Source: Mesorhizobium sp. (GTDB taxonomy: Bacteria > Pseudomonadota > Alphaproteobacteria > Rhizobiales > Rhizobiaceae). From it: a stretch of 64,000 nt of DNA. Under the pieces are notes generated by a model. The model was not told the DNA's origin and made no database searches. It was given only the letters and a program-made list of their open reading frames with translations. Of this stretch, positions 16,640 to 25,083 are shown in pieces. The stretch is from contig SAQL01000016.1 in NCBI GenBank assembly GCA_004020645.1, forward strand, positions 92,813-156,812, in the 5' to 3' direction. The translations under genes were made by a program, and so were the position numbers. Position 1 is the first letter of the stretch. Each line of letters begins with the position of its first letter.

Positions 16640-18262
16640 CTACTCTGCCGCGACCAGCCCAGCCAACTCGCGGTTCTTCATCAACTTGTAGACGATCGAA
16701 TCCATCAGCGCCTGGAACGAAGCGTCGATGATGTTTTCTGAGACGCCGACCGTCCACCAGCGGGCGCCGGTGCTGTCATGCGATTCAATCAGCACGCGGG
16801 TGATCGCCTCGGTGCCGCCATTGAGGATACGCACCTTGAAGTCGGCAAGCTCAAGGTCGGCGATCTCGTTCTGGAATTTTCCGAGATCCTTGCGCAGCGC
16901 GATGTCGAGCGCATTGACCGGGCCGTGCCCTTCCGCCACCGACATCTTCTCCTCGCCATCGACCAGCACCTTGACGATCGCCTCGGAGACCGTCTTCAGC
17001 TGGCCGTTGGCGTCGAAGCGGCGCTCGACCATGCAGCGAAACGAGGTGACGCTGAAGAATTCCGGCAGGCCGTGCAGCATCTTGCGCGCCAGCAGCTCGA
17101 AACTGGCATCGGCGCCTTCATAGGCATAGCCCTCGGCCTCGCGTTCCTTGACCACTGATATCAGCGCGTCGAGCCGGTGGTCGTCCTTCGGCATGTCGAT
17201 GCCGCGCCGTTTCAACTCGGCGAGGAAATTGGCCTTGCCGCCCTGGTCCGAGACCATGACGCGGCGGCGGTTGCCGACCGCTTCTGGCGGCACATGCTCG
17301 TAGGTGGCCGGCTCCTTGGCCAGCGCTGAGGCATGAATGCCGGCCTTTGTGGCGAAGGCGGAAGCGCCGACATAGGGCGCCTGCGCTTCCGGCGCGCGGT
17401 TCAGCAATTCGTCAAAGGCGCGGGAAAGGCGCGATATGCCGGCCAATGCTTCGGCCGAGATGCCTGTCTCGAAGCGGTTGGAAAAGGCCGGCTTCAGCGC
17501 CAGCGTCGGCACGATCGAGATAAGATTGGCGTTGCCGCAGCGCTCGCCGATGCCGTTCAGCGTGCCCTGGATCTGGCGCGCGCCGGCCTCGACGGCGGCT
17601 AGCGAATTTGCCACCGCCTGGCCGGTGTCGTCATGGGCATGGATGCCGAGATGGTCTCCGGGAATGCCGGAGGCGATGACCTTCTCGACGACAGCACGCA
17701 CTTCCGACGGCTGCGTGCCGCCATTGGTGTCGCACAGCACCACCCAGCGCGCGCCGGCGTTGTAGGCGGTCCTGGCGCAGGCGAGCGCATAATCGGGATT
17801 GGCCTTGAAGCCGTCGAAGAAATGCTCGCAGTCGACCAGCGCTTCCTTCCCGGCAGCAACCGCCGCCTCGACCGAGGCCTTGATCGCCTCGAGGTTTTCT
17901 TCGTTGGTGCAGCCCAGCGCGACGCGGACATGGTAGTCCCAGCTCTTGGCGACAAAGCAAATGGCGTCCGACTTCGACTGGACCAGTGCCGCAAGGCCTG
18001 GATCGTTCGAGGTCGACACCCCTGCCCGCTTGGTCATGCCGAAGGCGACGAATTTGGCACTGGCCGTGCGGTGCTCGGCGAAGAAAGCGGTGTCGGTCGG
18101 ATTGGCGCCGGGATAGCCGCCCTCGACATAGTCGACGCCGAACCCGTCGAGCAGCCCGGCGATGGCAATCTTGTCCTCGACCGAAAAGTCGATGCCCGGC
18201 GTCTGCTGGCCATCGCGCAGTGTCGTGTCGAAGAGATAGAGGCGCTCGCGGCCCATGCTCAT
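16640..18262 (-). CDS. cimA: citramalate synthase
   Basis: 540 residues from ATG 18262, which overlaps the pip stop as ATGA. The longer ORF into pip is not needed. The HMGL-like TIM barrel begins LYLFDTTLRDGQQTPG and carries the metal-binding LGIHAHDDTGQAVANSLAA and the NGIGERCGNANL motif. A LeuA-type allosteric domain follows, as expected for the long citramalate synthases that condense pyruvate and acetyl-CoA for isoleucine synthesis. The same family includes 2-isopropylmalate-like enzymes, but the length and the start favour CimA. It is the last gene of a six-gene chain. Confidence 0.9.
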   Translation of the reverse strand: MSMGRERLYLFDTTLRDGQQTPGIDFSVEDKIAIAGLLDGFGVDYVEGGYPGANPTDTAFFAEHRTASAKFVAFGMTKRAGVSTSNDPGLAALVQSKSDAICFVAKSWDYHVRVALGCTNEENLEAIKASVEAAVAAGKEALVDCEHFFDGFKANPDYALACARTAYNAGARWVVLCDTNGGTQPSEVRAVVEKVIASGIPGDHLGIHAHDDTGQAVANSLAAVEAGARQIQGTLNGIGERCGNANLISIVPTLALKPAFSNRFETGISAEALAGISRLSRAFDELLNRAPEAQAPYVGASAFATKAGIHASALAKEPATYEHVPPEAVGNRRRVMVSDQGGKANFLAELKRRGIDMPKDDHRLDALISVVKEREAEGYAYEGADASFELLARKMLHGLPEFFSVTSFRCMVERRFDANGQLKTVSEAIVKVLVDGEEKMSVAEGHGPVNALDIALRKDLGKFQNEIADLELADFKVRILNGGTEAITRVLIESHDSTGARWWTVGVSENIIDASFQALMDSIVYKLMKNRELAGLVAAE

Positions 18263-19215
18263 TTCCCCGCAAACCGATCCGTCGCCCGGATCAGCCGGTC
18301 GAGGATGCCCGGCTCCGAATAGGCATGGCCGGCGCCCTCGATCAGGTGGAAATCCGCCTTCGGCCACGCCTTGTGCAGCGCCCAGGCATAGCGCGCCGGG
18401 CACGGCATGTCGTAGCGGCCATGAACGATGGTGCCGGGGATGTCCTTCAACTTGAAGGCATCACGCAGCAATTGCCCTTCCTCCAGCCAGCCGGCATGGA
18501 CGAAATAATGGTTCTCGATGCGGGCGAAGGCGACGGCGTAGTCGTCTTCGCCAAACCGGCTGCTGGTTTCCGGATCGGGCAGCAGCGTGATCGTCTCGCC
18601 CTCCCACAGGCTCCAGGCGCGGGCGGCCTCGACCTGCGCCTTGCGGTCGCTGCCGACCAGCCGCTTGCGATAGGCGGCCATCATGTCGCCGCGCTCGGCC
18701 TCGGGGATCGGCGCCAGGAAGCGCTCCCATTTGTCGGGGAACATTTCCGAGACCCCGAACTGATAATACCATTTGAGCTCCGCGCGCGTCAGCGTGTAGA
18801 TGCCGCGCACGACCAGTTCGCTGACCCGCTCGGGGTGCGTCTCGGCATAGGCCAACGCCAGTGTCGAGCCCCACGAGCCGCCGAACACCAGCCATTTGTC
18901 GAAGCCGCACATATCGCGCAGGCGCTCGATATCTGCGACCAGATGCCAGGTGGTGTTGGCCTCGAGCGAGGCGTTGGGAATCGACTTCCCGCAGCCGCGC
19001 TGGTCGAACAGGATGACATCGTAAAGCTTCGGATCGAACAGCCGCCGGTGCTTCGGGGAAATGGTGCCGCCCGGTCCGCCATGCAGGAATACGGCCGGCT
19101 TGGCACCCCTGGTGCCGGAACGCTCCCAGTAGACCTGATGGCCGTCGCCGACATCCAGCATGCCGAACTCGTAAGCCTCTATCTCCGGATAGAGGATGCG
19201 GAGTTCACTGCTCAT
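18259..19215 (-). CDS. pip: proline iminopeptidase
   Basis: 318 residues of alpha/beta hydrolase fold, family S33. The oxyanion segment HGGPGG is followed by DQRGCGKS and the nucleophile elbow GGSWGSTLAL (Ser near residue 112). Asp and His of the triad are in GRYDMPCP and EGAGHAYSEPG. It removes N-terminal proline from peptides in the cytoplasm. Start and stop overlap the neighbouring GFA and cimA genes by four bases, so translation is likely coupled. Confidence 0.92.
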   Translation of the reverse strand: MSSELRILYPEIEAYEFGMLDVGDGHQVYWERSGTRGAKPAVFLHGGPGGTISPKHRRLFDPKLYDVILFDQRGCGKSIPNASLEANTTWHLVADIERLRDMCGFDKWLVFGGSWGSTLALAYAETHPERVSELVVRGIYTLTRAELKWYYQFGVSEMFPDKWERFLAPIPEAERGDMMAAYRKRLVGSDRKAQVEAARAWSLWEGETITLLPDPETSSRFGEDDYAVAFARIENHYFVHAGWLEEGQLLRDAFKLKDIPGTIVHGRYDMPCPARYAWALHKAWPKADFHLIEGAGHAYSEPGILDRLIRATDRFAGK

Positions 19216-19688
19216 AATTTCAGGCCCTGCTGCGGCCAGTTGGCCGTCTCGTGATCCGGATGCTGGAAGGAGATGATCGATTCCTGCCGGGTGTAGTAGT
19301 CGGGATCGTCATGGACCGGCGCGTCGAAGATCTTTTCCACCCAGGGCAGCCGGGCGGCGTAGTTGATCTGGATCTGCGGTGCGAGGTCGGAGCGATCGTC
19401 AAAAGCGCCGATGGCGATCTCGAGCCCGCCGGGCTGCCTGTAGGTCAACGGCGTGCCGCAGCGGGCGCAGAAGCCGCGATCGATGTTGACCGACGACTGG
19501 AAATAGCTCGGCTCCTCGCGCACCCATTCGACGCCGTCCTTCGGCACCGTCACCAGCGCGCCGAAAAAGGAGCCGAACTGTTTCTGGCACATGCGGCAAT
19601 GGCAGATGGACGGGCGCCCAAGCGCCCCACGGATGCGGAAACGCACGGCGCCGCACTGGCAGCCGCCGGTTCGAACGGTTTCGGTCAT
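19212..19688 (-). CDS. GFA-family (CENP-V/GFA) zinc protein, copy 2
   Basis: 158 residues from ATG 19688. The zinc-binding cysteines are all present: GGCQCGAVRF, CHCRMCQK and FCARCGTPL. This is the fold of glutathione-dependent formaldehyde-activating enzyme and of many GFA proteins with unproven role. It is a clear paralogue of the gene just upstream, sharing all cysteine motifs, the AIGAFDD segment and the C-terminal FQHPDHET signature. ATGA overlaps join it to both neighbours. A tandem duplication inside the chain is the simplest explanation. Confidence 0.9.
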   Translation of the reverse strand: MTETVRTGGCQCGAVRFRIRGALGRPSICHCRMCQKQFGSFFGALVTVPKDGVEWVREEPSYFQSSVNIDRGFCARCGTPLTYRQPGGLEIAIGAFDDRSDLAPQIQINYAARLPWVEKIFDAPVHDDPDYYTRQESIISFQHPDHETANWPQQGLKL

Positions 19689-20176
19689 GATCTTTCCTCC
19701 GGCGGCCATTGTTCGGTGTCGTGGTCGGGGTGCTGGTAAGAGACGAGATCGGCGAGATAGGAGGACGACGAAATGTCGGCCATCGTGTCCTCGCCGGGCA
19801 ATTCGTGGATGTGATCCACATAAGGGAGCTTTGCTTCGATTCCCCACTGGATGGTCGGCGCGATGTCCTCCGGATCGTCGAAGGCCGCGATGGCGAGTGC
19901 GATGCCATCGGGCGCCTCGAAGGTCAGCGGCGTGCCGCAATCGGCGCAAAAACCGCGCCATACGGCATTGGAGGAACGGAAGCGTTTGCGCTCGCCGCGC
20001 GTCCATTCGAATTTTGCGCCACGCACGGACACCAGCGGCAGGTAGAAATTGCCGCTTGCCTTCTGGCACATGCGGCAATGGCAGACGGAGGCGTCACCCA
20101 GCGCGCCTTCGACACGGAAGCGCACGGCGCCGCACTGGCAACCGCCTGTATAGACCGGTCTGTTGTCTAGGCTCAT
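19685..20176 (-). CDS. GFA-family (CENP-V/GFA) zinc protein, copy 1
   Basis: 163 residues from ATG 20176 (M-S-L-D-N-R-P-V-Y). It shares with its downstream paralogue GGCQCGAVRF, CHCRMCQK, FCADCGTPLTF, AIAAFDDPEDIAP and the end YQHPDHDTEQWP. The cysteine set is complete, so structural zinc and probably a thiol-adduct active site are intact. Substrate unknown. It lies 4 bp after the VOC gene and overlaps the second GFA gene by ATGA. Confidence 0.9.
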   Translation of the reverse strand: MSLDNRPVYTGGCQCGAVRFRVEGALGDASVCHCRMCQKASGNFYLPLVSVRGAKFEWTRGERKRFRSSNAVWRGFCADCGTPLTFEAPDGIALAIAAFDDPEDIAPTIQWGIEAKLPYVDHIHELPGEDTMADISSSSYLADLVSYQHPDHDTEQWPPEERS

Positions 20177-20180
20177 TGCT

Positions 20181-20567
20181 TCACTCCGCGGCATGGCAGA
20201 CGGCTTCGACATTGTTGCCGTCGGGATCGAAGACAAAGGCGCCATAGTAGTTCGCATGATAGTGCGGACGCAGGCCCGGCCCGCCATTGTCCTTGCCGCC
20301 GGCAGCGATGGCGGCTGCGTGGAAGGCGTCGACCTCGGCGCGGCTGCGCGCAGTGAAGGCGACGTGTTGGCGGTCCTTCGGCTTGTCCTTGCCTTGATGC
20401 AGCCAAAACACCGGCCGGTCGCGACCATAGCCGCCGACCTTCGCGCCGCCGGTATACTCCTGCGGCACCATGTAGAGCAGCGAGGCACCGAGCGGCGCCA
20501 TCGCCTTGTCATAGAACGCCTTCGACGCGTCGAAATCGGAAACGGTGATGCCAAGATGATCGATCAT
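20181..20567 (-). CDS. VOC-family (glyoxalase/dioxygenase fold) protein
   Basis: 128 residues. It begins MIDHLGITVSDFDASKAFYD, the standard first beta-alpha-beta unit, and ends in HYHANYYGAFVFDPDGNNVEAVCH, where His and Glu are usual metal ligands. It may be a lyase, dioxygenase or resistance protein, which the sequence cannot tell. ATGA overlap with the cysS stop and 4 bp spacing to the first GFA gene place it in the same transcript. Confidence 0.88.
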   Translation of the reverse strand: MIDHLGITVSDFDASKAFYDKAMAPLGASLLYMVPQEYTGGAKVGGYGRDRPVFWLHQGKDKPKDRQHVAFTARSRAEVDAFHAAAIAAGGKDNGGPGLRPHYHANYYGAFVFDPDGNNVEAVCHAAE

Positions 20568-22033
20568 CTTTTTACCTCCCAGGTGGTGATGCGGGCGCTG
20601 GTGACGGGATCCTTGCCGTCCTTCAACTGGATACCTTGCGCCAGCAATTCGGCACGGATGCGGTCGGCCTGGGCCCAGTTCTTGGTTGCGATCAGTTCCA
20701 GGCGCCTGCCAATGGCCCTGGCGATGGCGTCTTCATCGACCTTGGCCGGCGTAACGTCGAAGCCAAGGAACAGCAACGCCGCCTTCAGCGAAGCGGCAGC
20801 ATCGTTGCCCACGGCGGCAGCGTTACTGCCACCGGCAGCATTGAAATCCACAGCCTCGCCGGCCAGCTGCGTCAGCACCTGAAACGCCGAATAGGTTGCG
20901 AGATCGTCCGACAGGGCCTCCACCACTTCTACCGGCAATTGCTTTGCCGCTGGCGCAAGGTCCGCCGCCCGCTTCCATTTGCGCAGCGTATTTTCCGCCT
21001 CTTCCAGCTTGCGCACGGAAAAGTCGATCGGCTCGCGATAATGCGTCATCAGCATCGCCAGCCGCAGCACCTCGCCCGGCCATCTGCGGCCGCCAAAGGT
21101 CTCCGTCTCCAGCAACTCGTTGATCGAGTAGAAGTTGCCCAGGCTCTTGGACATCTTCTGCCCCTCGACCTGCAGGAAGCCGTTGTGCATCCACACTTTG
21201 GCCATCACATCGGTGCCGTGGGCGCAGCGCGACTGGGCGATCTCGTTCTCGTGGTGCGGGAAGATCAGGTCGAGCCCGCCGCCATGGATGTCGAAGACCT
21301 CGCCGAGATAGGCGGCCGACATCGCCGAGCACTCGATGTGCCAGCCCGGCCGGCCCCTGCCCCACGGGCTGTCCCAACCCGGCTCTTCCGGCGAGGACAG
21401 CTTCCACAGCACGAAATCGCCAGGATTCTTCTTGTGTGGATCGACGGCGACGCGAGCGCCGGCCTGCTGTTCGTCGAGATTGCGCTTCGACAAGTGGCCG
21501 TAGTCCGGCATCGAGGCCGTGTCGAACAGTACTTCGCCTGCCGCAACATAGGCATGGCCGCGTTCGATCAACCGTTGAATCAAGGAGATCATGTCGACTT
21601 TGCCATCGGCGCGCGGCTCGACGAATTCGGTGGCGCGCGGCTCGACCGTCGGTTCCAGGCAGCCGAGCGTCGCCACATCCTTGTGGAACTGGTCGGCGGT
21701 TTTTTCGGTGACCCGCCGGATCGCCTCGTTCAGCGACAGCTTTCCCGAGGCAATCTCGCCGCCGAAATCGCGCAGTGCGCGGTCATTGATCTTGTCGTCG
21801 ACATCCGTGATGTTGCGTACATAGGTGACGTGCGCTTGCCCGTAGAGATGGCGCAGCAGACGGAACAGCACGTCGAAGACGATCACCGGCCGCGCGTTGC
21901 CGATATGGGCAAAGTCGTAGACCGTAGGGCCGCAGACATACATGCGCACATTGCGCGGATCGATCGGGAAGAAATCCTCCTTGGTCCGCGTCAGCGTGTT
22001 GTAGAGGCGCAGGCCCTTCGATGCGTCAGACAT
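20564..22033 (-). CDS. cysS: cysteinyl-tRNA synthetase
   Basis: 489 residues, class I synthetase. The HIGH motif appears as HIGN near residue 41 after MYVCGPTVYDFA, with Cys of CGPT as a zinc ligand. The KMSKS loop is exact (GQKMSKSLGNF, about residue 294). The zinc histidines appear in FPHHENEIAQS. It charges tRNA-Cys. It heads a compact chain with four small enzymes and citramalate synthase, an unusual place for a tRNA synthetase. Confidence 0.97.
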   Translation of the reverse strand: MSDASKGLRLYNTLTRTKEDFFPIDPRNVRMYVCGPTVYDFAHIGNARPVIVFDVLFRLLRHLYGQAHVTYVRNITDVDDKINDRALRDFGGEIASGKLSLNEAIRRVTEKTADQFHKDVATLGCLEPTVEPRATEFVEPRADGKVDMISLIQRLIERGHAYVAAGEVLFDTASMPDYGHLSKRNLDEQQAGARVAVDPHKKNPGDFVLWKLSSPEEPGWDSPWGRGRPGWHIECSAMSAAYLGEVFDIHGGGLDLIFPHHENEIAQSRCAHGTDVMAKVWMHNGFLQVEGQKMSKSLGNFYSINELLETETFGGRRWPGEVLRLAMLMTHYREPIDFSVRKLEEAENTLRKWKRAADLAPAAKQLPVEVVEALSDDLATYSAFQVLTQLAGEAVDFNAAGGSNAAAVGNDAAASLKAALLFLGFDVTPAKVDEDAIARAIGRRLELIATKNWAQADRIRAELLAQGIQLKDGKDPVTSARITTWEVKR

Positions 22034-22422
22034 TCGTGCCTTCCCGATGCGTTACTTTTTGGCTGGGCCCACTTGCGCCGAGACGCAAATCAGGCACCAG
22101 CCTGCTGGCCGGGGCGTTTGTCCACTCTAGAAGGAAGATAGGCGAAAACGTCCGGACCAGCGCGAAGCTAGCCAATAATGCAAATGCCACAAATGGCGAA
22201 AGACGTTCTCATGAGCGGCTTTATCGCCTCACCCAGTGTTGCCGTCAAGTCGCAACTTTCGGCAAAAGAGTCGCCGGATCACAGGTAATGACGCGGTGAA
22301 ACATTTTATTAAACATCTCGGCACAGTCATGAAACATTCGCCGGCTAGATCACCAGATGTCACGAATTGGTCGGATTCGACCAGCAAACGCGGACACGAA
22401 GACGTTACCAGGGAAGAGAAAA
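22034..22422. other. intergenic region upstream of cysS
   Basis: The 389 bp between the divergent cysS gene and the small ORF at 22423 have no coding signal I trust. The second half (about 22160-22330) is richer in AT and is where promoters for both sides would be expected. I see no clear palindrome or repeat family member. Confidence 0.5.
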
Positions 22423-22578
22423 ATGCCCCGAACCAAGCAGGACACCAGCGGCGCCAAGCAACCGGCGCTCGCCAGCCAATACCGAGCGATCGGCCCGGCC
22501 GCGATCGTCGCCGCCCTTCTCCACACAGCGAAGAAGAAGAAGCCGGTGCAGAAGATCATATCGCCGCGCGCTGCCTGA
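22423..22578 (+). CDS. small basic protein, 51 residues, unknown function
   Basis: ATG 22423 is preceded by an excellent ribosome-binding site, GGGAAGAG at 22411-22418. The product starts MPRTKQDTSGAK, has a short Ala-rich amphipathic stretch (IGPAAIVAALLH) and ends in the lysine run KKKKPVQKI. It is strongly basic. I do not recognise a family. The ribosome-binding site, the initiation context and the compact size make it a credible small protein. Confidence 0.6.
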   Translation: MPRTKQDTSGAKQPALASQYRAIGPAAIVAALLHTAKKKKPVQKIISPRAA

Positions 22579-22660
22579 TGCGACGTGCGGCCGGCCGGTC
22601 GCCAGTAGTGGGGCGCCGGCAATGAAGGCGCTGAAGCGCCCCAGGAAATAGCTGCTGCTA

Positions 22661-23422
22661 CTAAAACAAGGTCATCTGACTGTCGTCCGCGCCGGGCTTC
22701 TGGCGCCTGGCCTTCCCGGGCTCCGGCCCCACGACGCCCCTTTCCTGAATCTCCGGCCCGGTGTTGGCGACCTTGTTGACGAGGTCGGAAACCGGAACAG
22801 CCTCGAAGAAATCGAGCCGTGCCGGTCTGAGCAGGTCGGCCACGTCGCGCGGTTCCAGCGTGCGGCAATCCAGCCAGCGGGCGAAATCCTGCGGATCCAT
22901 CACCACCGGCATCCGGTCATGGATATGGGCGATGTCGGCATTGGCGTTAACGGTCAGGATGGCGCCGGTGTCCATCTCCGAACCGCCCGGCTCGGCATAG
23001 GTCTCGATCAGCCCGGCGAAGGCGACAAGCCCCCCATGCTTAGGCCGCACCCAATAGGGCTGCCCCCTCTTGCCGCCTGATTGACGCCATTCGTAGAAGC
23101 CAGAAGCCGGGACCAAAGCGCGGCGATGGCGCATGGCGGTGCGAAACGAGGCCTTTTCCGTTGCTCCCTCCGAGCGGGCGTTGAACAGCAGCGGAAACTC
23201 ACGCGTGTCCTTCACCCAGGCCGGGATCAGTCCCCAGCGCACCAGCATCGGCTGCCGGTCGGGCAGATTGGAGCCCGGCGCCTGAGGCAAGCCTGCAATT
23301 GCCATCAGGACCGGCTGCGTCGGCGCGATGTTGTAGCGGGCCGGAAAATCCTCCAGCTCCGCCAGACCGAGAAAGGCGGCAGTCTGGCCCGGCGTGGCGG
23401 TCAAGGCAAAGCGTCCGCACAT
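22661..23422 (-). CDS. SOS response-associated peptidase (YedK/HMCES)
   Basis: 253 residues starting M-C-G-R-F. After Met removal, Cys2 is the residue that forms a thiazolidine crosslink with abasic sites in single-stranded DNA. The other conserved residues are visible: Asn in RYNIAPTQP, Arg in FNARSE, Glu in SGFYEWRQ and His in HDRMPVVMD. It protects abasic sites during replication. The last 30 residues are basic and poorly conserved. No LexA-type box is evident upstream by eye. Confidence 0.93.
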   Translation of the reverse strand: MCGRFALTATPGQTAAFLGLAELEDFPARYNIAPTQPVLMAIAGLPQAPGSNLPDRQPMLVRWGLIPAWVKDTREFPLLFNARSEGATEKASFRTAMRHRRALVPASGFYEWRQSGGKRGQPYWVRPKHGGLVAFAGLIETYAEPGGSEMDTGAILTVNANADIAHIHDRMPVVMDPQDFARWLDCRTLEPRDVADLLRPARLDFFEAVPVSDLVNKVANTGPEIQERGVVGPEPGKARRQKPGADDSQMTLF

Positions 23423-23545
23423 AAGCTAAACTCGTTGAAACGGTCGGATGCGAAGGTGGCGATGGAACCGCCGTTGCGCAACCGCTAATGCTTCTTCAGG
23501 CCGACCGGTCCACAACCGGCTGCAGCAAATGACGATCGGAGATCC

Positions 23546-23965
23546 ATGGACGAGATGCGCAACATACTCCCGGCTGTCTCGGTCGCCATTGTCCGCGGCG
23601 ACACGGTGCTGCTGGTCAAGCGGGCGCGGCAGCCTTCGCAAGGATTCTACGCGTTTCCAGGCGGCAAGGTCGAGGCCGGCGAAACGCTCCAACACGCCGC
23701 GCAGCGCGAATTGCGGGAAGAAACCGGGTTGCAGGCGCACAACTACCGCCCACTTCGGGAAATCCACATCGACGGCGGCAGCGACGGGCACCCGGTCGAC
23801 TATCTACTGACGGTGTTCGGCGCCACCTATGTCGGCGGCGAGCCCGTAGCCAGCGACGACGCCGAGACCGCCGCCTTCTATACGCTCAGCGACATGACGG
23901 CGCTGCCGCTTGCCGCTTCGGTGTTTGCCGTTGCCGAAGAATTGCTCAGGAATGCAGGGGCGTAA
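23546..23965 (+). CDS. Nudix hydrolase
   Basis: 139 residues. The Nudix box G-x5-E-x7-R-E-x2-E-E-x-G is complete, from GGKVEAGE to RELREETGL (about residues 36-57). It starts at ATG 23546, 6 bases after GGAG. The gene probably hydrolyses a nucleoside diphosphate derivative (ADP-ribose-type members begin similarly with SVAIVRGDTVLLVKR). It is divergent from the YedK gene. Confidence 0.9.
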   Translation: MDEMRNILPAVSVAIVRGDTVLLVKRARQPSQGFYAFPGGKVEAGETLQHAAQRELREETGLQAHNYRPLREIHIDGGSDGHPVDYLLTVFGATYVGGEPVASDDAETAAFYTLSDMTALPLAASVFAVAEELLRNAGA

Positions 23966-24013
23966 CCTCCAAAATCGCCTTGCAGCCGACAAATTGTTTG
24001 GCCACATAGACTT

Positions 24014-24391
24014 ATGATCCGCGCATCGCTTTTCCTTGCAGCTTGCCTCGCCGCCAGTACGGCAATCGGCGCGCGGCCGGCGCTGGCCGCCGAGCCGCCG
24101 TTCGAGCCGGGGCTGATGCGGCTGGCGGAGGTGCTTGGGTCGCTGCATTTCCTGCGTAATCTGTGCGGCGAGAAGGGCGACCGCTGGCGGGTCGAGATGG
24201 AGAAGCTGATTACTTCGGAAAATCCGGACCCGGAGCGGCGCGCCCGCTTCATCGCCAGCTTCAACCGCGGCTATCGCTCCTTCGGCGGCACCTACACGCA
24301 GTGTACCGCCTCGGCGACCGAAGCCATCAGCCGCTACATGAAGGAAGGCGAGACGCTGTCGCGCGACATCGCCTCGCGCTACGGCAACTGA
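24014..24391 (+). CDS. TIGR02301-family exported protein
   Basis: 125 residues. The signal peptide covers residues 1-25 (LAACLAASTAIG to ALAA), followed by about 100 mature residues with two cysteines (LCGEKGDRWR and YTQCTASAT). Both sequence and size match the small Rhizobiales family TIGR02301, whose function is not known. It is probably periplasmic with one disulphide. It lies 48 bp after the Nudix gene on the same strand and may be co-transcribed. Confidence 0.85.
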   Translation: MIRASLFLAACLAASTAIGARPALAAEPPFEPGLMRLAEVLGSLHFLRNLCGEKGDRWRVEMEKLITSENPDPERRARFIASFNRGYRSFGGTYTQCTASATEAISRYMKEGETLSRDIASRYGN

Positions 24392-24704
24392 CCTTGGCAC
24401 CCCCTGCTTGTGTCCCGTGGCGTCTTAGTGCAATCCTTGTGTTGCACTTCTGCAACGGCATTAACGAAACGTTACCGCGCGGATGTGGAATTAACTCAAA
24501 CTGAAGGTTTTCATCCCGCTCGCCGGCCTAATCGGCTAAGTTTGAATCGGATCGAACGCAGGTTTGGAAAACGTGACGAGCCCTTGTCGAAACGACCCTA
24601 GAAATGTCGTATTTACAAGTACTTACTTAACCTGCGTGTAAAAGGGACAGCCCAAGCCTGATCCGCATCTGCCGGATCGCCGCTTGAAAAGGGTGGACAT
24701 CGCA
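24392..24704. other. intergenic region with inverted repeats
   Basis: 313 bp without a gene. It has an inverted repeat AGTGCAA-N8-TTGCACT at 24427-24448, which could be an operator or weak terminator for the preceding gene, and a smaller TAACG-AAA-CGTTA just after it. The right end supplies AAAGGGTGG before the next start. Confidence 0.5.
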
Positions 24705-24962
24705 ATGGAACATGGCGTCAACGACATCGACGCGCTGGTCAGGGAAGAAAAGCGCCTGACTGCCGTGGAAAGCCACAGCGAGGCCTGGGCGGAAGGGCTT
24801 TCGGCCGGAATCGAGCCGGAAATCATCGCCGAGGCGGCCCTTGAAACCGCGTTCGGCGAAATGCTGCGCGCCAATGGCGAGACCTCGGCCCTTGCCCTGC
24901 TCGACCGCATGCGTGAAAAGGTGATAGCCGGGGCCTTCGAACCAGGACGGCTGCGGCACTGA
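24705..24962 (+). CDS. conserved small cytosolic protein, unknown function
   Basis: 85 residues from ATG 24705, chosen because AAAGGGTGG stands 6-12 bases upstream; a TTG at 24684 would extend it by seven residues. The sequence is acidic and helical (HSEAWAEGLSAGIEPEIIAE, then LRANGETSALALLDRM). It has no signal peptide or cysteine. I do not recognise a named domain. The pattern suggests a small alpha-helical protein conserved among rhizobia. Confidence 0.65.
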   Translation: MEHGVNDIDALVREEKRLTAVESHSEAWAEGLSAGIEPEIIAEAALETAFGEMLRANGETSALALLDRMREKVIAGAFEPGRLRH

Positions 24963-25011
24963 ACCGGATCAGGCTCTTTGACCACGGCGTGCCGCTTGGG
25001 CGGTCATGCCC

Positions 25012-25072
25012 CGGGCACCTGGGCGGACCTGGGCACCTGTAAGGGCCCGGCACCTGTAAGGGCCTGGGCGTC
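25012..25072. repeat. short imperfect direct repeats before a secreted-protein gene
   Basis: Three close copies of GGGCACCTG or GGCACCTG occur. The last two extend to GGCACCTGTAAGGGCC and are separated by almost nothing. The repeats sit immediately before the start at 25084, so they lie in its leader. Confidence 0.65.
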
Positions 25073-25083
25073 TGGACGGAATC

